Shown: positions 50,101 through 62,237 of the stretch, one piece after another
Numbering within the stretch: position 1 is the stretch's first letter
Layout: each line of letters opens with the position of its first letter
NCBI RefSeq assembly: GCF_029227915.1
Contig: NC_079875.1
Coordinates: forward strand, 1,550,001-1,614,000
Direction of reading: 5' to 3'
Length of the DNA: 64,000 bases
Source of the DNA: Hydractinia symbiolongicarpus
Taxonomy: Eukaryota; Cnidaria; Hydrozoa; Anthoathecata; Hydractiniidae
Translations under genes and position numbers: made by a program
The notes under the pieces: model-generated
Database searches by the model: none
What the model was told of the DNA's origin: nothing
What the model saw: only the letters and a program-made list of their open reading frames with translations

Positions 50101-51080
50101 CGCGGGATTTCGTTTGCCGGCGATTAAACCTCTTTCATTAAGCGTCTCATCAAAAATGAAAACATTTTTGAAAACTACAAGTCTCATGCGTTTTAGTGGT
50201 GAAAAAATAATTTAAAAAATCGTTCGGGAAATGAGTTTACTCCCTGGGTACTTTCTTTGTATACTTTTGACTATACGGGCCGAGTCCGGGATTTACGGAA
50301 AATCGCGGATTTTCGTTTGCCGGCGATTAAACTTCTTTTATTCAGCGTCTCATCAAAAATGAAAACATTTTTAAAAACTACAAGTCTCTTGGGCTTTAGT
50401 GGTGAAATAATAATTTAAAAAATCGTTTGGGAAATGAGTTTACTCTCTGGGTACTTTCTTTGTATACTTTTGACTATACGGGCCGAGTACGGGATTTACG
50501 GGAAATCGCAGGTTTTCGTTTGCCGGCGATTAAACTTCTTTTATTCAGCGTCTCATCAAAAAGGAAAACATATTTGAAAACTACAAGTCTCATGCGTTTT
50601 AGTGGTGAAAAAATAATTTAAAAAATCGTTCGGGAAATGAGTTTACACCCTGGGTACTTTCTTTGTATACTTTTGACTATACGGGCCGAGTCCGGGATTT
50701 ACGGGAAATTGCAGGTTTTCGTTTGCCGGCGATTAAACTTCTTTTATTCAGCGTCTCATCAAAAATGAAAACATTTTTGAAAACTACAAGTCTCATACGT
50801 TTTAGTGGTGAAAAAATAATTTAAAAATTTGTTCGGGAAATGAGTTTACTCACTGGGTACTTTCCTTGTATACTTTTAACTATACGGGCCGAGTCCGGGA
50901 TTTACGGGAAATCGCGGGTTTTCGTTTGCCGGCGATTAAACGTCTTTTATTCAGCGTCTCATCAAAAATGAAAACATTTTTAAAAACTACAAGTCTCATG
51001 GGCTTTAGTGGTGAAATAATAATTTAAAAAATCGTTTGGGAAATGAGTTTACTCCCTGGGTGCTTTCTTTGTATACTTTT
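47149..51080. repeat. Satellite monomers, patchwork of HOR segments found elsewhere
   Basis: 47149-47770 matches the block at about 56063-56684. 48600-49400 carries the same monomer order as 42320-43130 and 45760-46570. 49600-51400 is shared in pieces with 56900-57900, 59340-59930 and 61570-63300. No gene is seen. Confidence 0.75.
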
Positions 51081-52698
51081 GACTATACGGGCCGAGTCCA
51101 GGATTTACGGGAAATCGCAGGTTTTCGTTTGCCGGCGATTAAACCTCTTTCATTAAGCGTCTCATCAAAAATGAAAACATTTTTGAAAACTACAAGTCTC
51201 ATGCGTTTTAGTGGTGAAAAAATAATTTAAAAAATCGTTCGGGAAATGAGTTTACTCCCTGGGTACTTTCTTTGTATACTTTTGACTATACGGGCCGAGT
51301 CCGGGATTTACGGAAAATCGGGATTTTCGTTTGCCGGCGATTAAACTTCTTTTATTCAGCGTCCCATCAAATATGAAAATATTTTTGAAAACTACAAGTG
51401 TCATGCGTTTAGTGGTAAAAAAATAATATAAAAAATCGTTCGGGAAATGAGTTTACTCCCTGGGTACTTTCTTTGTGTACTTTTGACTATACGGGTCGAG
51501 TCCGGGGTTTACGGGAAATGGCGGGTTTTCGTTTGCCGGCGATTAAACTTCTTTCATTAACCGTCTCATCAAAAATGAAAACATTTTTGAAAACTACAAG
51601 TCTCATGCGTTTTAGTGGTGAAAAGATAATTTAAAAAATCGTTTTGGAAATGAGTTTACTCACAGGGTACTTTCTTTGTATACATTCGACTATACGGGCC
51701 AAGCCCGGGATTTACGGGAAATCGCAGGTTTTCGTTTGCCGGCGATTAAACTTCTTTCATTAACCGTCTCATCAAAAATGAAAACATTTTTGAAAACTAC
51801 AAGTCTCATGCGTTTTAGTGGTGAAAAAAAAAATTCAAAAATCGTTCAGGAAATGAGTTTACTCCCTGGGTACTTTCTTTGTATACTTTGGACTATACGG
51901 GCCGAGTCCGGGATTTACGGGAAATCGCGGATTTTCGTTTGAGGGCGATTAAACTTCTTTTATTCAGCGTCTCATCAAAAATGAAAACATTTTTGAAAAC
52001 TACAAGTCTCATGCGTTGTAGTGGTGAAAAAATAATTTAAAAAATCGTTCGGAAAATGAGTTTACTCCCTGGGTACTTTCTTTGTATACTTTTGACTATA
52101 CGGGCCAAGCCCGGAATTTACGGGAAATTGCGGGTTTTCGTTTTCCGGCGTAAACCTCTTTCATTAAGCGTCTCATCAAAAATGAAAACATTTTTGAAAA
52201 CTACAAGTCTCATGCGTTTTAGTGGTGAAAAAAAAATTTAAAAAATCGTTCGGGAAATGAGTTTACTCCCTGGGTACTTTCTTTGTATACATTCGACTAT
52301 ACGGGCCGAGCCCCGGATTTACGGGAAAACGCGGGATTTCGTTTGCCGGCGATTAAACCTCTTTCATTAAGCGTCTCATCAAAAATGAAAACATTTTTGA
52401 AAACTACAAGTGTCATGCGTTTAGTGGTGAAATAATAATTTAAAAATTCGTTAGGGAAATGAGTTTACTGACTGGGTACTTTCCTTGTATACTTTTGACT
52501 ATACGGGCCGAGGCCGGGATTTACGGGAAATTGCGGGTTTTCGTTTGCCGGCGATTAAACTTCTTTTATTCAGCGTCTCATCAAAAATGAAAACATTTTT
52601 AAAAACTACAAGTCTCTTGGGCTTTAGTGGTGAAATAATAATTTAAAAAATCGTTTGGGAAATGAGTTTACTCTCTGGGTACTTTCTTTGTATACTTT
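51080..52698. repeat. Higher-order repeat 6, copy 1 (1619 bp, 8 monomers)
   Basis: Variants recur at 1619 bp: 52056 matches 53675 and 52655 matches 54274. The class B deletion variant CCGGCGTAAACCTC lies in both copies (52145 and 53763). Copy 1 reads AAAAATTCAAAAATCG at 51830 where copy 2 reads AAAAATTAAAAAATCG. Confidence 0.85.
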
Positions 52699-54317
52699 TG
52701 ACTATACGGGCCGAGTCCAGGATTTACGGGAAATCGCAGGTTTTCGTTTGCCGGCGATTAAACCTCTTTCATTAAGCGTCTCATCAAAAATGAAAACATT
52801 TTTGAAAACTACAAGTCTCATGCGTTTTAGTGGTGAAAAAATAATTTAAAAAATCGTTCGGGAAATGAGTTTACTCCCTGGGTACTTTCTTTGTATACTT
52901 TTGACTATACGGGCCGAGTCCGGGATTTACGGAAAATCGGGATTTTCGTTTGCCGGCGATTAAACTTCTTTTATTCAGCGTCCCATCAAATATGAAAATA
53001 TTTTTGAAAACTACAAGTGTCATGCGTTTAGTGGTAAAAAAATAATATAAAAAATCGTTCGGGAAATGAGTTTACTCCCTGGGTACTTTCTTTGTGTACT
53101 TTTGACTATACGGGTCGAGTCCGGGGTTTACGGGAAATGGCGGGTTTTCGTTTGCCGGCGATTAAACTTCTTTCATTAACCGTCTCATCAAAAATGAAAA
53201 CATTTTTGAAAACTACAAGTCTCATGCGTTTTAGTGGTGAAAAGATAATTTAAAAAATCGTTTTGGAAATGAGTTTACTCACAGGGTACTTTCTTTGTAT
53301 ACATTCGACTATACGGGCCAAGCCCGGGATTTACGGGAAATCGCAGGTTTTCGTTTGCCGGCGATTAAACTTCTTTCATTAACCGTCTCATCAAAAATGA
53401 AAACATTTTTGAAAACTACAAGTCTCATGCGTTTTAGTGGTGAAAAAAAAAATTAAAAAATCGTTCAGGAAATGAGTTTACTCCCTGGGTACTTTCTTTG
53501 TATACTTTGGACTATACGGGCCGAGTCCGGGATTTACGGGAAATCGCGGATTTTCGTTTGAGGGCGATTAAACTTCTTTTATTCAGCGTCTCATCAAAAA
53601 TGAAAACATTTTTGAAAACTACAAGTCTCATGCGTTGTAGTGGTGAAAAAATAATTTAAAAAATCGTTCGGAAAATGAGTTTACTCCCTGGGTACTTTCT
53701 TTGTATACTTTTGACTATACGGGCCAAGCCCGGAATTTACGGGAAATTGCGGGTTTTCGTTTTCCGGCGTAAACCTCTTTCATTAAGCGTCTCATCAAAA
53801 ATGAAAACATTTTTGAAAACTACAAGTCTCATGCGTTTTAGTGGTGAAAAAAAAATTTAAAAAATCGTTCGGGAAATGAGTTTACTCCCTGGGTACTTTC
53901 TTTGTATACATTCGACTATACGGGCCGAGCCCCGGATTTACGGGAAAACGCGGGATTTCGTTTGCCGGCGATTAAACCTCTTTCATTAAGCGTCTCATCA
54001 AAAATGAAAACATTTTTGAAAACTACAAGTGTCATGCGTTTAGTGGTGAAATAATAATTTAAAAATTCGTTAGGGAAATGAGTTTACTGACTGGGTACTT
54101 TCCTTGTATACTTTTGACTATACGGGCCGAGGCCGGGATTTACGGGAAATTGCGGGTTTTCGTTTGCCGGCGATTAAACTTCTTTTATTCAGCGTCTCAT
54201 CAAAAATGAAAACATTTTTAAAAACTACAAGTCTCTTGGGCTTTAGTGGTGAAATAATAATTTAAAAAATCGTTTGGGAAATGAGTTTACTCTCTGGGTA
54301 CTTTCTTTGTATACTTT
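52699..54317. repeat. Higher-order repeat 6, copy 2 (1619 bp, 8 monomers)
   Basis: Second tandem copy. At about 54470 the array switches to the arrangement of 45555 onward, marked by the ATTTAAAAATCGTTCGGG linker and TTTTGAATATACGGG. Confidence 0.85.
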
Positions 54318-56684
54318 TGACTATACGGGCCGAGTCCAGGATTTACGGGAAATCGCAGGTTTTCGTTTGCCGGCGATTAAACCTCTTTCATTAAGCGTCT
54401 CATCAAAAATGAAAACATTTTTGAAAACTACAAGTCTCATGCGTTTTAGTGGTGAAAAAATAATTTAAAAATCGTTCGGGAAATGAGTTTACTCCCTGGG
54501 TACTTTCTTTGTATACTTTTGAATATACGGGCCGAGTCCGGGATTTACGGAAAATCGGGATTTTCGTTTGCCGTCGATTAAACTTCTTTTATTCAGCGTC
54601 CCATCAAATATGAAAATATTTTTGAAAACTACAAGTGTCATGCGTTTAGTGGTAAAAAAATAATATAAAAAATCGTTCGGGAAATGAGTTTACTCCCTGG
54701 GTACTTTCTTTGTGTACTTTTGACTATACGGGTCGAGTCCGGGGTTTACGGGAAATGGCGGGTTTTCGTTTGCCGGCGATTAAACTTCTTTCATTAACCG
54801 TCTCATCAAAAATGAAAACATTTTTGAAAACTACAAGTCTCATGCGTTTTAGTGGTGAAAAGATAATTTAAAAAATCGTTTTGGAAATGAGTTTACTCAC
54901 AGGGTACTTTCTTTGTATACATTCGACTATACGGGCCAAGCCCGGGATTTACGGGAAATCGCAGGTTTTCGTTTGCCGGCGATTAAACTTCTTTCATTAA
55001 CCGTCTCATCAAAAATGAAAACATTTTTGAAAACTACAAGTCTCATGCGTTTTAGTCGTGAAAAAAAAAATTAAAAAATCGTTCAGGAAATGTGTTTACT
55101 CCCTGGGTACTTTCTTTGTATACTTTGGACTATACGGGCCGAGTCCGGGATTTACGGGAAATCGCGGATTTTCGTTTGAGGGCGATTAAACTTCTTTTAT
55201 TCAGCGTCTCATCAAAAATGAAAACATTTTTGAAAACTACAAGTCTCATGCGTTGTAGTGGTGAAAAAATAATTTAAAAAATCGTTCGGAAAATGAGTTT
55301 ACTCCCTGGGTACTTTCTTTGTATACTTTTGACTATACGGGCCGAGTTCGGGGTTTACGGGAAATGGCGGGTTTTCGTTTGCCGGCGATTAAACTTCTTT
55401 TATTCAGCGTCTCATCAAAAATGAAAACATTTTTAAAAACTACAAGTTTCATGCGTTGTAGTGGTGAAAAAATAATTTAAAAAATAGTTCGGAAAATCAG
55501 TTTACTCCCTGGGTAATTTCTTTGTATACTTTTGACTATACGGGCCGAGTCCGGGGTTTACGGGAAATGGCGGGTTTTCGTTTGCCGGCGATTTACCTTC
55601 TTTTATTCAGCGTCTCATCAAAAATGAAAACATTTTTTAAAACTACAAGTCTCATACGTTTTAGTGGTGAAAAAATAATTTAAAAATTCGTTCGGGAAAT
55701 GAGTTTACTCACTGGGTACTTTCCTTGTATACTTTTAACTATACGGGCCGAGTCCGGGATTTACGGGAAATCGAGGGTTTTCGTTTGCCGGCGATTAAAC
55801 TTCTTTTATTCAGCGTCTCATCAAAAATGAAAACATTTTTAAAAACTACAAGTCTCATGGGCTTTAGTGGTGAAATAATAATTTAAAAAATCGTTTGGGA
55901 AATGAGTTTACTCCCTGGGTACTTTCTTTGTATACTTTTGACTATATGGGCCGAGTCCAGGAATTACGGGAAATCGCAGGTTTTCGTTTGCCGGCGATTA
56001 AACTTCTTTTATTCAGCGTCTCATCAAAAATGAAAACATTTTTGAAAACTACAAGTCTCATGCGTTTTAGTGGTGAAAAAATAATTTAAAAAATCGTTCG
56101 GAAAATGAGTTTACTCCCTGGGTACTTTCTTTGTATACTTTTGACTATACGGGCCAAGCCGGGATTTACGGGAAATCGCGGGTTTTTCGTTTGCCGGCGA
56201 TTAAACTTTATTTATTCAGCGTTTCATCAAAAATGAAAACATTTTTAAAAACTACAAGTCTTATGCGATTTAGTGGTGAAAAAATAATTTAAAAAATCGT
56301 TCTGGAAATGAGTTTACTCACAGGGTACTTTCTTTGTATACATTCGACTATACGGGCCAAGACCGGGATTTACGGGAAATCGCGGGTTTTCGTTTTCCGG
56401 CGTAAACCTCTTTCATTAAGCGTCTCATCAAAAATGAAAACATTTTTGAAAACTACAAGTCTCATGCGTTTTAGTGGTGAAAAATAAATTTAAAAAATCG
56501 TTCGGGAAATGAGTTTAATCCCTGGGTACTTTCTTTGTATACATTCGACTATACGGGCCAAGCCCCGGATTTACGGGAAAACGCGGGATTTCGTTTGCCG
56601 GCGATTAAACCTCTTTCATTAAGCGTCTCATCAAAAATGAAAACATTTTTGAAAACTACAAGTGTCATGCGTTTAGTGGTGAAA
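54024..56684. repeat. Distant copy of HOR-5 segment (8914-bp offset)
   Basis: 54274 matches 45360, 55895 matches 46981, and the GTTTAATCCCTGGG variant at about 56510 matches 47599. Private marks such as CGTTTGAGGGCG, GCGATTTACC and GGTAATTTC keep the same order. One copy-specific change is GAAATGTGTTTAC at 55087. Confidence 0.85.
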
Positions 56685-57780
56685 TAATAATTTAAAAATT
56701 CGTTAGGGAAATGAGTTTACTGACTGGGTACTTTCCTTGTATACTTTTGACTATACGGGCCGAGGCCGGGATTTACGGGAAATTGCGGGTTTTCGTTTGC
56801 CGGCGATTAAACTTCTTTTATTCAGCGTCTCATCAAAAATGAAAACATTTTTAAAAACTACAAGTCTCTTGGGCTTTAGTGGTGAAATAATAATTTAAAA
56901 AATCGTTTGGGAAATGAGTTTACTCTCTGGGTACTTTCTTTGTATACTTTTGACTATACGGGCCGAGTACGGAATTTACGGGAAATCGCAGGTTTTCGTT
57001 TGCCGGCGATTAAACTTCTTTTATTCAGCGTCTCATCAAAAAGGAAAACATATTTGAAAACTACAAGTCTCATGCGTTTTAGTGGTGAAAAAATAATTTA
57101 AAAAATCGTTCGGGAAATGAGTTTACACCCTGGGTACTTTCTTTGTATACTTTTGACTATACGGGCCGAGTCCGGGATTTACGGGAAATTGCAGGTTTTC
57201 GTTTGCCAACGATTAAACTTCTTTTATTCAGCGTCTCATCAAAAATGAAAACATTTTTGAAAACTACAAGTCTCATACGCTTTAGTGGTGAAAAAATAAT
57301 TTAAAAATTTGTTCGGGAAATGAGTTTACTCACTGGGTACTTTCCTTGTATACTTTTAACTATACGGGCCGAGTCCGGGATTCACGGGAAATCGCGGGTT
57401 TTCGTTTGCCGGCGATTAAACGTCTTTTATTCAGCGTCTCATCAAAAATGAAAACATTTTTAAAAACTACAAGTCTCATGGGCTTTAGTGGTGAAATAAT
57501 AATTTAAAAAATCGTTTGGGAAATGAGTTTACGCCCTGGGTGCTTTCTTTGTATACTTTTGACTATACGGGCCGAGTCCAGGATTTACGGGAAATCGCAG
57601 GCTTTCGTTTGCCGGCGATTAAACCTCTTTCATTAAGCGTCTCATCAAAAATGAAAACATTTTTGAAAACTACAAGTCTCATGCGTTTTAGTGGTGAAAA
57701 AATAATTTAAAAAATCGTTCGGGAAATGAGTTTACTCCCTGGGTACTTTCTTTGTATACTTTTGACTATACGGGCCGAGT
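56685..57780. repeat. Satellite segment shared with 50.4 and 62.2 kb
   Basis: The monomer with AAAAAGGAAAACATATTTG at about 57038 matches 50558 and 62308, and the AAACGTCTTTTATTC monomer at about 57418 matches 50938 and 62688. Three copies of the same multi-monomer segment are therefore dispersed at 6480- and 5270-bp spacing. Confidence 0.8.
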
Positions 57781-60008
57781 CCGGGATTTACGGAAAATCG
57801 GGATTTTCGTTTGCCGGCGATTAAACTTCTTTTATTCAGCGTCCCATCAAATATGAAAATATTTTTGAAAACTACAAGTGTCATGCGTTTAGTGGTAAAA
57901 AAATAATATAAAAAATCGTTCGGGAAATGAGTTTACTCCCTGGGTACTTTCTTTGTGTACTTTTGACTATACGGGTCGAGTCCGGGGTTTACGGGAAATG
58001 GCGGGTTTTCGTTTGCCGGCGATTAAACTTCTTTCATTAACCGTCTCATCAAAAATGAAAACATTTTTGAAAACTACAAGTCTCATGGGCTTTAGTGGTG
58101 AAATAATAATTTAAAAAATCGTTTGGGAAATGAGTTTACGCCCTGGGTGCTTTCTTTGTATACTTTTGACTATACGGGCCGAGTCCAGGATTTACGGGAA
58201 ATCGCAGGTTTTCGTTTGCCGGCGATTAAACCTCTTTCATTAAGCGTCTCATCAAAAATGAAAACATTTTTGAAAACTACAAGTCTCATGCGTTTTAGTG
58301 GTGAAAAAATAATTTAAAAAATCGTTCGGGAAATGAGTTTACTCCCTGGGTACTTTCTTTGTATACTTTTGACTATACGGGCCGAGTCCGGGATTTACGG
58401 AAAATCGGGATTTTCGTTTGCCGGCGATTAAACTTCTTTTATTCAGCGTCCCATCAAATATGAAAATATTTTTGAAAACTACAAGTGTCATGCGTTTAGT
58501 GGTAAAAAAATAATATAAAAAATCGTTCGGGAAATGAGTTTACTCCCTGGGTACTTTCTTTGTGTACTTTTGACTATACGGGTCGAGTCCGGGGTTTACG
58601 GGAAATCGCGGATTTTCGTTTGAGGGCGATTAAACTTCTTTTATTCAGCGTCTCATCAAAAATGAAAACATTTTTGAAAACTACAAGTCTCATGCGTTGT
58701 AGTGGTGAAAAAATAATTTAAAAAATCGTTCGGAAAATGAGTTTACTCCCTGGGTACTTTCTTTGTATACTTTTGACTATACGGGCCGAGTTCGGGGTTT
58801 ACGGGAAATGGCGGGTTTTCGTTTGCCAGCGATTAAACTTCTTTTATTCAGCGTCTCATCAAAAATGAAAACATTTTTAAAAACTACAAGTTTCATGCGT
58901 TGTAGTTGTGAAAAAATAATTTAAAAAATAGTTCGGAAAATCAGTTTACTCCCTGGGTAATTTCTTTGTATACTTTTGACTATACGGGCCGAGTCCGGGG
59001 TTTACGGGAAATGGCGGGTTTTTGTTTGCCGGCGATTTAACTTCTTTTATTCAGCGTCTCATCAAAAATGAAAACATTTTTTAAAACTACAAGTCTCATA
59101 CGTTTTAGTGGTGAAAAAATAATTTAAAAATTCGTTCGGGAAATGAGTTTACTCACTGGGTACTTTCCTTGTATACTTTTAACTATACGGGCCGAGTCCG
59201 GGATTTACGGGAAATCGAGGGTTTTCGTTTGCCGGCGATTAAACTTCTTTTATTCAGCGTCTCATCAAAAATGAAAACATTTTTAAAAACTACAAGTCTC
59301 ATGGGCTTTAGTGGTGAAATAATAATTTAAAAAATCGTTTGGGAAATGAGTTTACTCCCTGGGTACTTTCTTTGTATACTTTTGACTATACGGGCCGAGT
59401 CCAGGAATTACGGGAAATCGCAGGTTTTCGTTTGCCGGCGATTAAACTTCTTTTATTCAGCGTCTCATCAAAAATGAAAACATTTTTGAAAACTACAAGT
59501 CTCATGCGTTTTAGTGGTGAAAAAGTAATTTAAAAAATCGTTCGGAAAATGAGTTTACTTCCTGGGTACTTTCTTTGTATACATTCGACTATACCGGCCA
59601 AGCCCCGGATTTACGGGAAAACGCGGGATTTCGTTTGCCGGCGATTAAACCTCTTTCATTAAGCGTCTCATCAAAAATGAAAACATTTTTGAAAACTATA
59701 AGTCTCATGCGTTTTAGTGGTGAAAAAATAATTTAAAAAATCGTTCGGGAAATGAGTTTACTCCCTGGGTACTTTCTTTGTATACTTTTGACTATACGGG
59801 CCGAGTCCGGGATTTACGGAAAATCGCGGATTTTCGTTTGCCGGCGATTAAACTTCTTTTATTCAGCGTCTCATCAAAAATGAAAACATTTTTAAAAACT
59901 ACAAGTCTCTTGGGCTTTAGTGGTGAAATAATAATTTAAAAAATCGTTTGGGAAATGAGTTTACTCTCTGGGTACTTTCTTTTTATACTTTTGACTATAC
60001 GGGCCGAG
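57780..60008. repeat. Higher-order repeat 7, copy 1 (2229 bp, 11 monomers)
   Basis: 58123 matches 60352 and 59339 matches 61568, both at 2229 bp. Shared marks include the GCCCTGGGTGCTTTC monomer, GTTTTTGTTTGCCGG (59020 and 61249) and ACTATACCGGCC (59589 and 61818). Confidence 0.87.
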
Positions 60009-62237
60009 TCCGGGATTTACGGAAAATCGGGATTTTCGTTTGCCGGCGATTAAACTTCTTTTATTCAGCGTCCCATCAAATATGAAAATATTTTTGAAAA
60101 CTACAAGTGTCATGCGTTTAGTGGTAAAAAAATAATATAAAAAATCGTTCGGGAAATGAGTTTACTCCCTGGGTACTTTCTTTGTGTACTTTTGACTATA
60201 CGGGTCGAGTCCGGGGTTTACGGGAAATGGCGGGTTTTCGTTTGCCGGCGATTAAACTTCTTTCATTAACCGTCTCATCAAAAATGAAAACATTTTTGAA
60301 AACTACAAGTCTCATGGGCTTTAGTGGTGAAATAATAATTTAAAAAATCGTTTGGGAAATGAGTTTACGCCCTGGGTGCTTTCTTTGTATACTTTTGACT
60401 ATACGGGCCGAGTCCAGGATTTACGGGAAATCGCAGGTTTTCGTTTGCCGGCGATTAAACCTCTTTCATTAAGCGTCTCATCAAAAATGAAAACATTTTT
60501 GAAAACTACAAGTCTCATGCGTTTTAGTGGTGAAAAAATAATTTAAAAAATCGTTCGGGAAATGAGTTTACTCCCTGGGTACTTTCTTTGTATACTTTTG
60601 ACTATACGGGCCGAGTCCGGGATTTACGGAAAATCGGGATTTTCGTTTGCCGGCGATTAAACTTCTTTTATTCAGCGTCCCATCAAATATGAAAATATTT
60701 TTGAAAACTACAAGTGTCATGCGTTTAGTGGTAAAAAAATAATATAAAAAATCGTTCGGGAAATGAGTTTACTCCCTGGGTACTTTCTTTGTGTACTTTT
60801 GACTATACGGGTCGAGTCCGGGGTTTACGGGAAATCGCGGATTTTCGTTTGAGGGCGATTAAACTTCTTTTATTCAGCGTCTCATCAAAAATGAAAACAT
60901 TTTTGAAAACTACAAGTCTCATGCGTTGTAGTGGTGAAAAAATAATTTAAAAAATCGTTCGGAAAATGAGTTTACTCCCTGGGTACTTTCTTTGTATACT
61001 TTTGACTATACGGGCCGAGTTCGGGGTTTACGGGAAATGGCGGGTTTTCGTTTGCCAGCGATTAAACTTCTTTTATTCAGCGTCTCATCAAAAATGAAAA
61101 CATTTTTAAAAACTACAAGTTTCATGCGTTGTAGTTGTGAAAAAATAATTTAAAAAATAGTTCGGAAAATCAGTTTACTCCCTGGGTAATTTCTTTGTAT
61201 ACTTTTGACTATACGGGCCGAGTCCGGGGTTTACGGGAAATGGCGGGTTTTTGTTTGCCGGCGATTTAACTTCTTTTATTCAGCGTCTCATCAAAAATGA
61301 AAACATTTTTTAAAACTACAAGTCTCATACGTTTTAGTGGTGAAAAAATAATTTAAAAATTCGTTCGGGAAATGAGTTTACTCACTGGGTACTTTCCTTG
61401 TATACTTTTAACTATACGGGCCGAGTCCGGGATTTACGGGAAATCGAGGGTTTTCGTTTGCCGGCGATTAAACTTCTTTTATTCAGCGTCTCATCAAAAA
61501 TGAAAACATTTTTAAAAACTACAAGTCTCATGGGCTTTAGTGGTGAAATAATAATTTAAAAAATCGTTTGGGAAATGAGTTTACTCCCTGGGTACTTTCT
61601 TTGTATACTTTTGACTATACGGGCCGAGTCCAGGAATTACGGGAAATCGCAGGTTTTCGTTTGCCGGCGATTAAACTTCTTTTATTCAGCGTCTCATCAA
61701 AAATGAAAACATTTTTGAAAACTACAAGTCTCATGCGTTTTAGTGGTGAAAAAGTAATTTAAAAAATCGTTCGGAAAATGAGTTTACTTCCTGGGTACTT
61801 TCTTTGTATACATTCGACTATACCGGCCAAGCCCCGGATTTACGGGAAAACGCGGGATTTCGTTTGCCGGCGATTAAACCTCTTTCATTAAGCGTCTCAT
61901 CAAAAATGAAAACATTTTTGAAAACTATAAGTCTCATGCGTTTTAGTGGTGAAAAAATAATTTAAAAAATCGTTCGGGAAATGAGTTTACTCCCTGGGTA
62001 CTTTCTTTGTATACTTTTGACTATACGGGCCGAGTCCGGGATTTACGGAAAATCGCGGATTTTCGTTTGCCGGCGATTAAACTTCTTTTATTCAGCGTCT
62101 CATCAAAAATGAAAACATTTTTAAAAACTACAAGTCTCTTGGGCTTTAGTGGTGAAATAATAATTTAAAAAATCGTTTGGGAAATGAGTTTACTCTCTGG
62201 GTACTTTCTTTTTATACTTTTGACTATACGGGCCGAG
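60009..62237. repeat. Higher-order repeat 7, copy 2 (2229 bp, 11 monomers)
   Basis: Second tandem copy, looking nearly identical to the first. Both carry TTTCTTTTTATAC at their end (59980 and 62209), which breaks the GTATAC dyad. The copy boundary falls inside this monomer. Confidence 0.87.
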
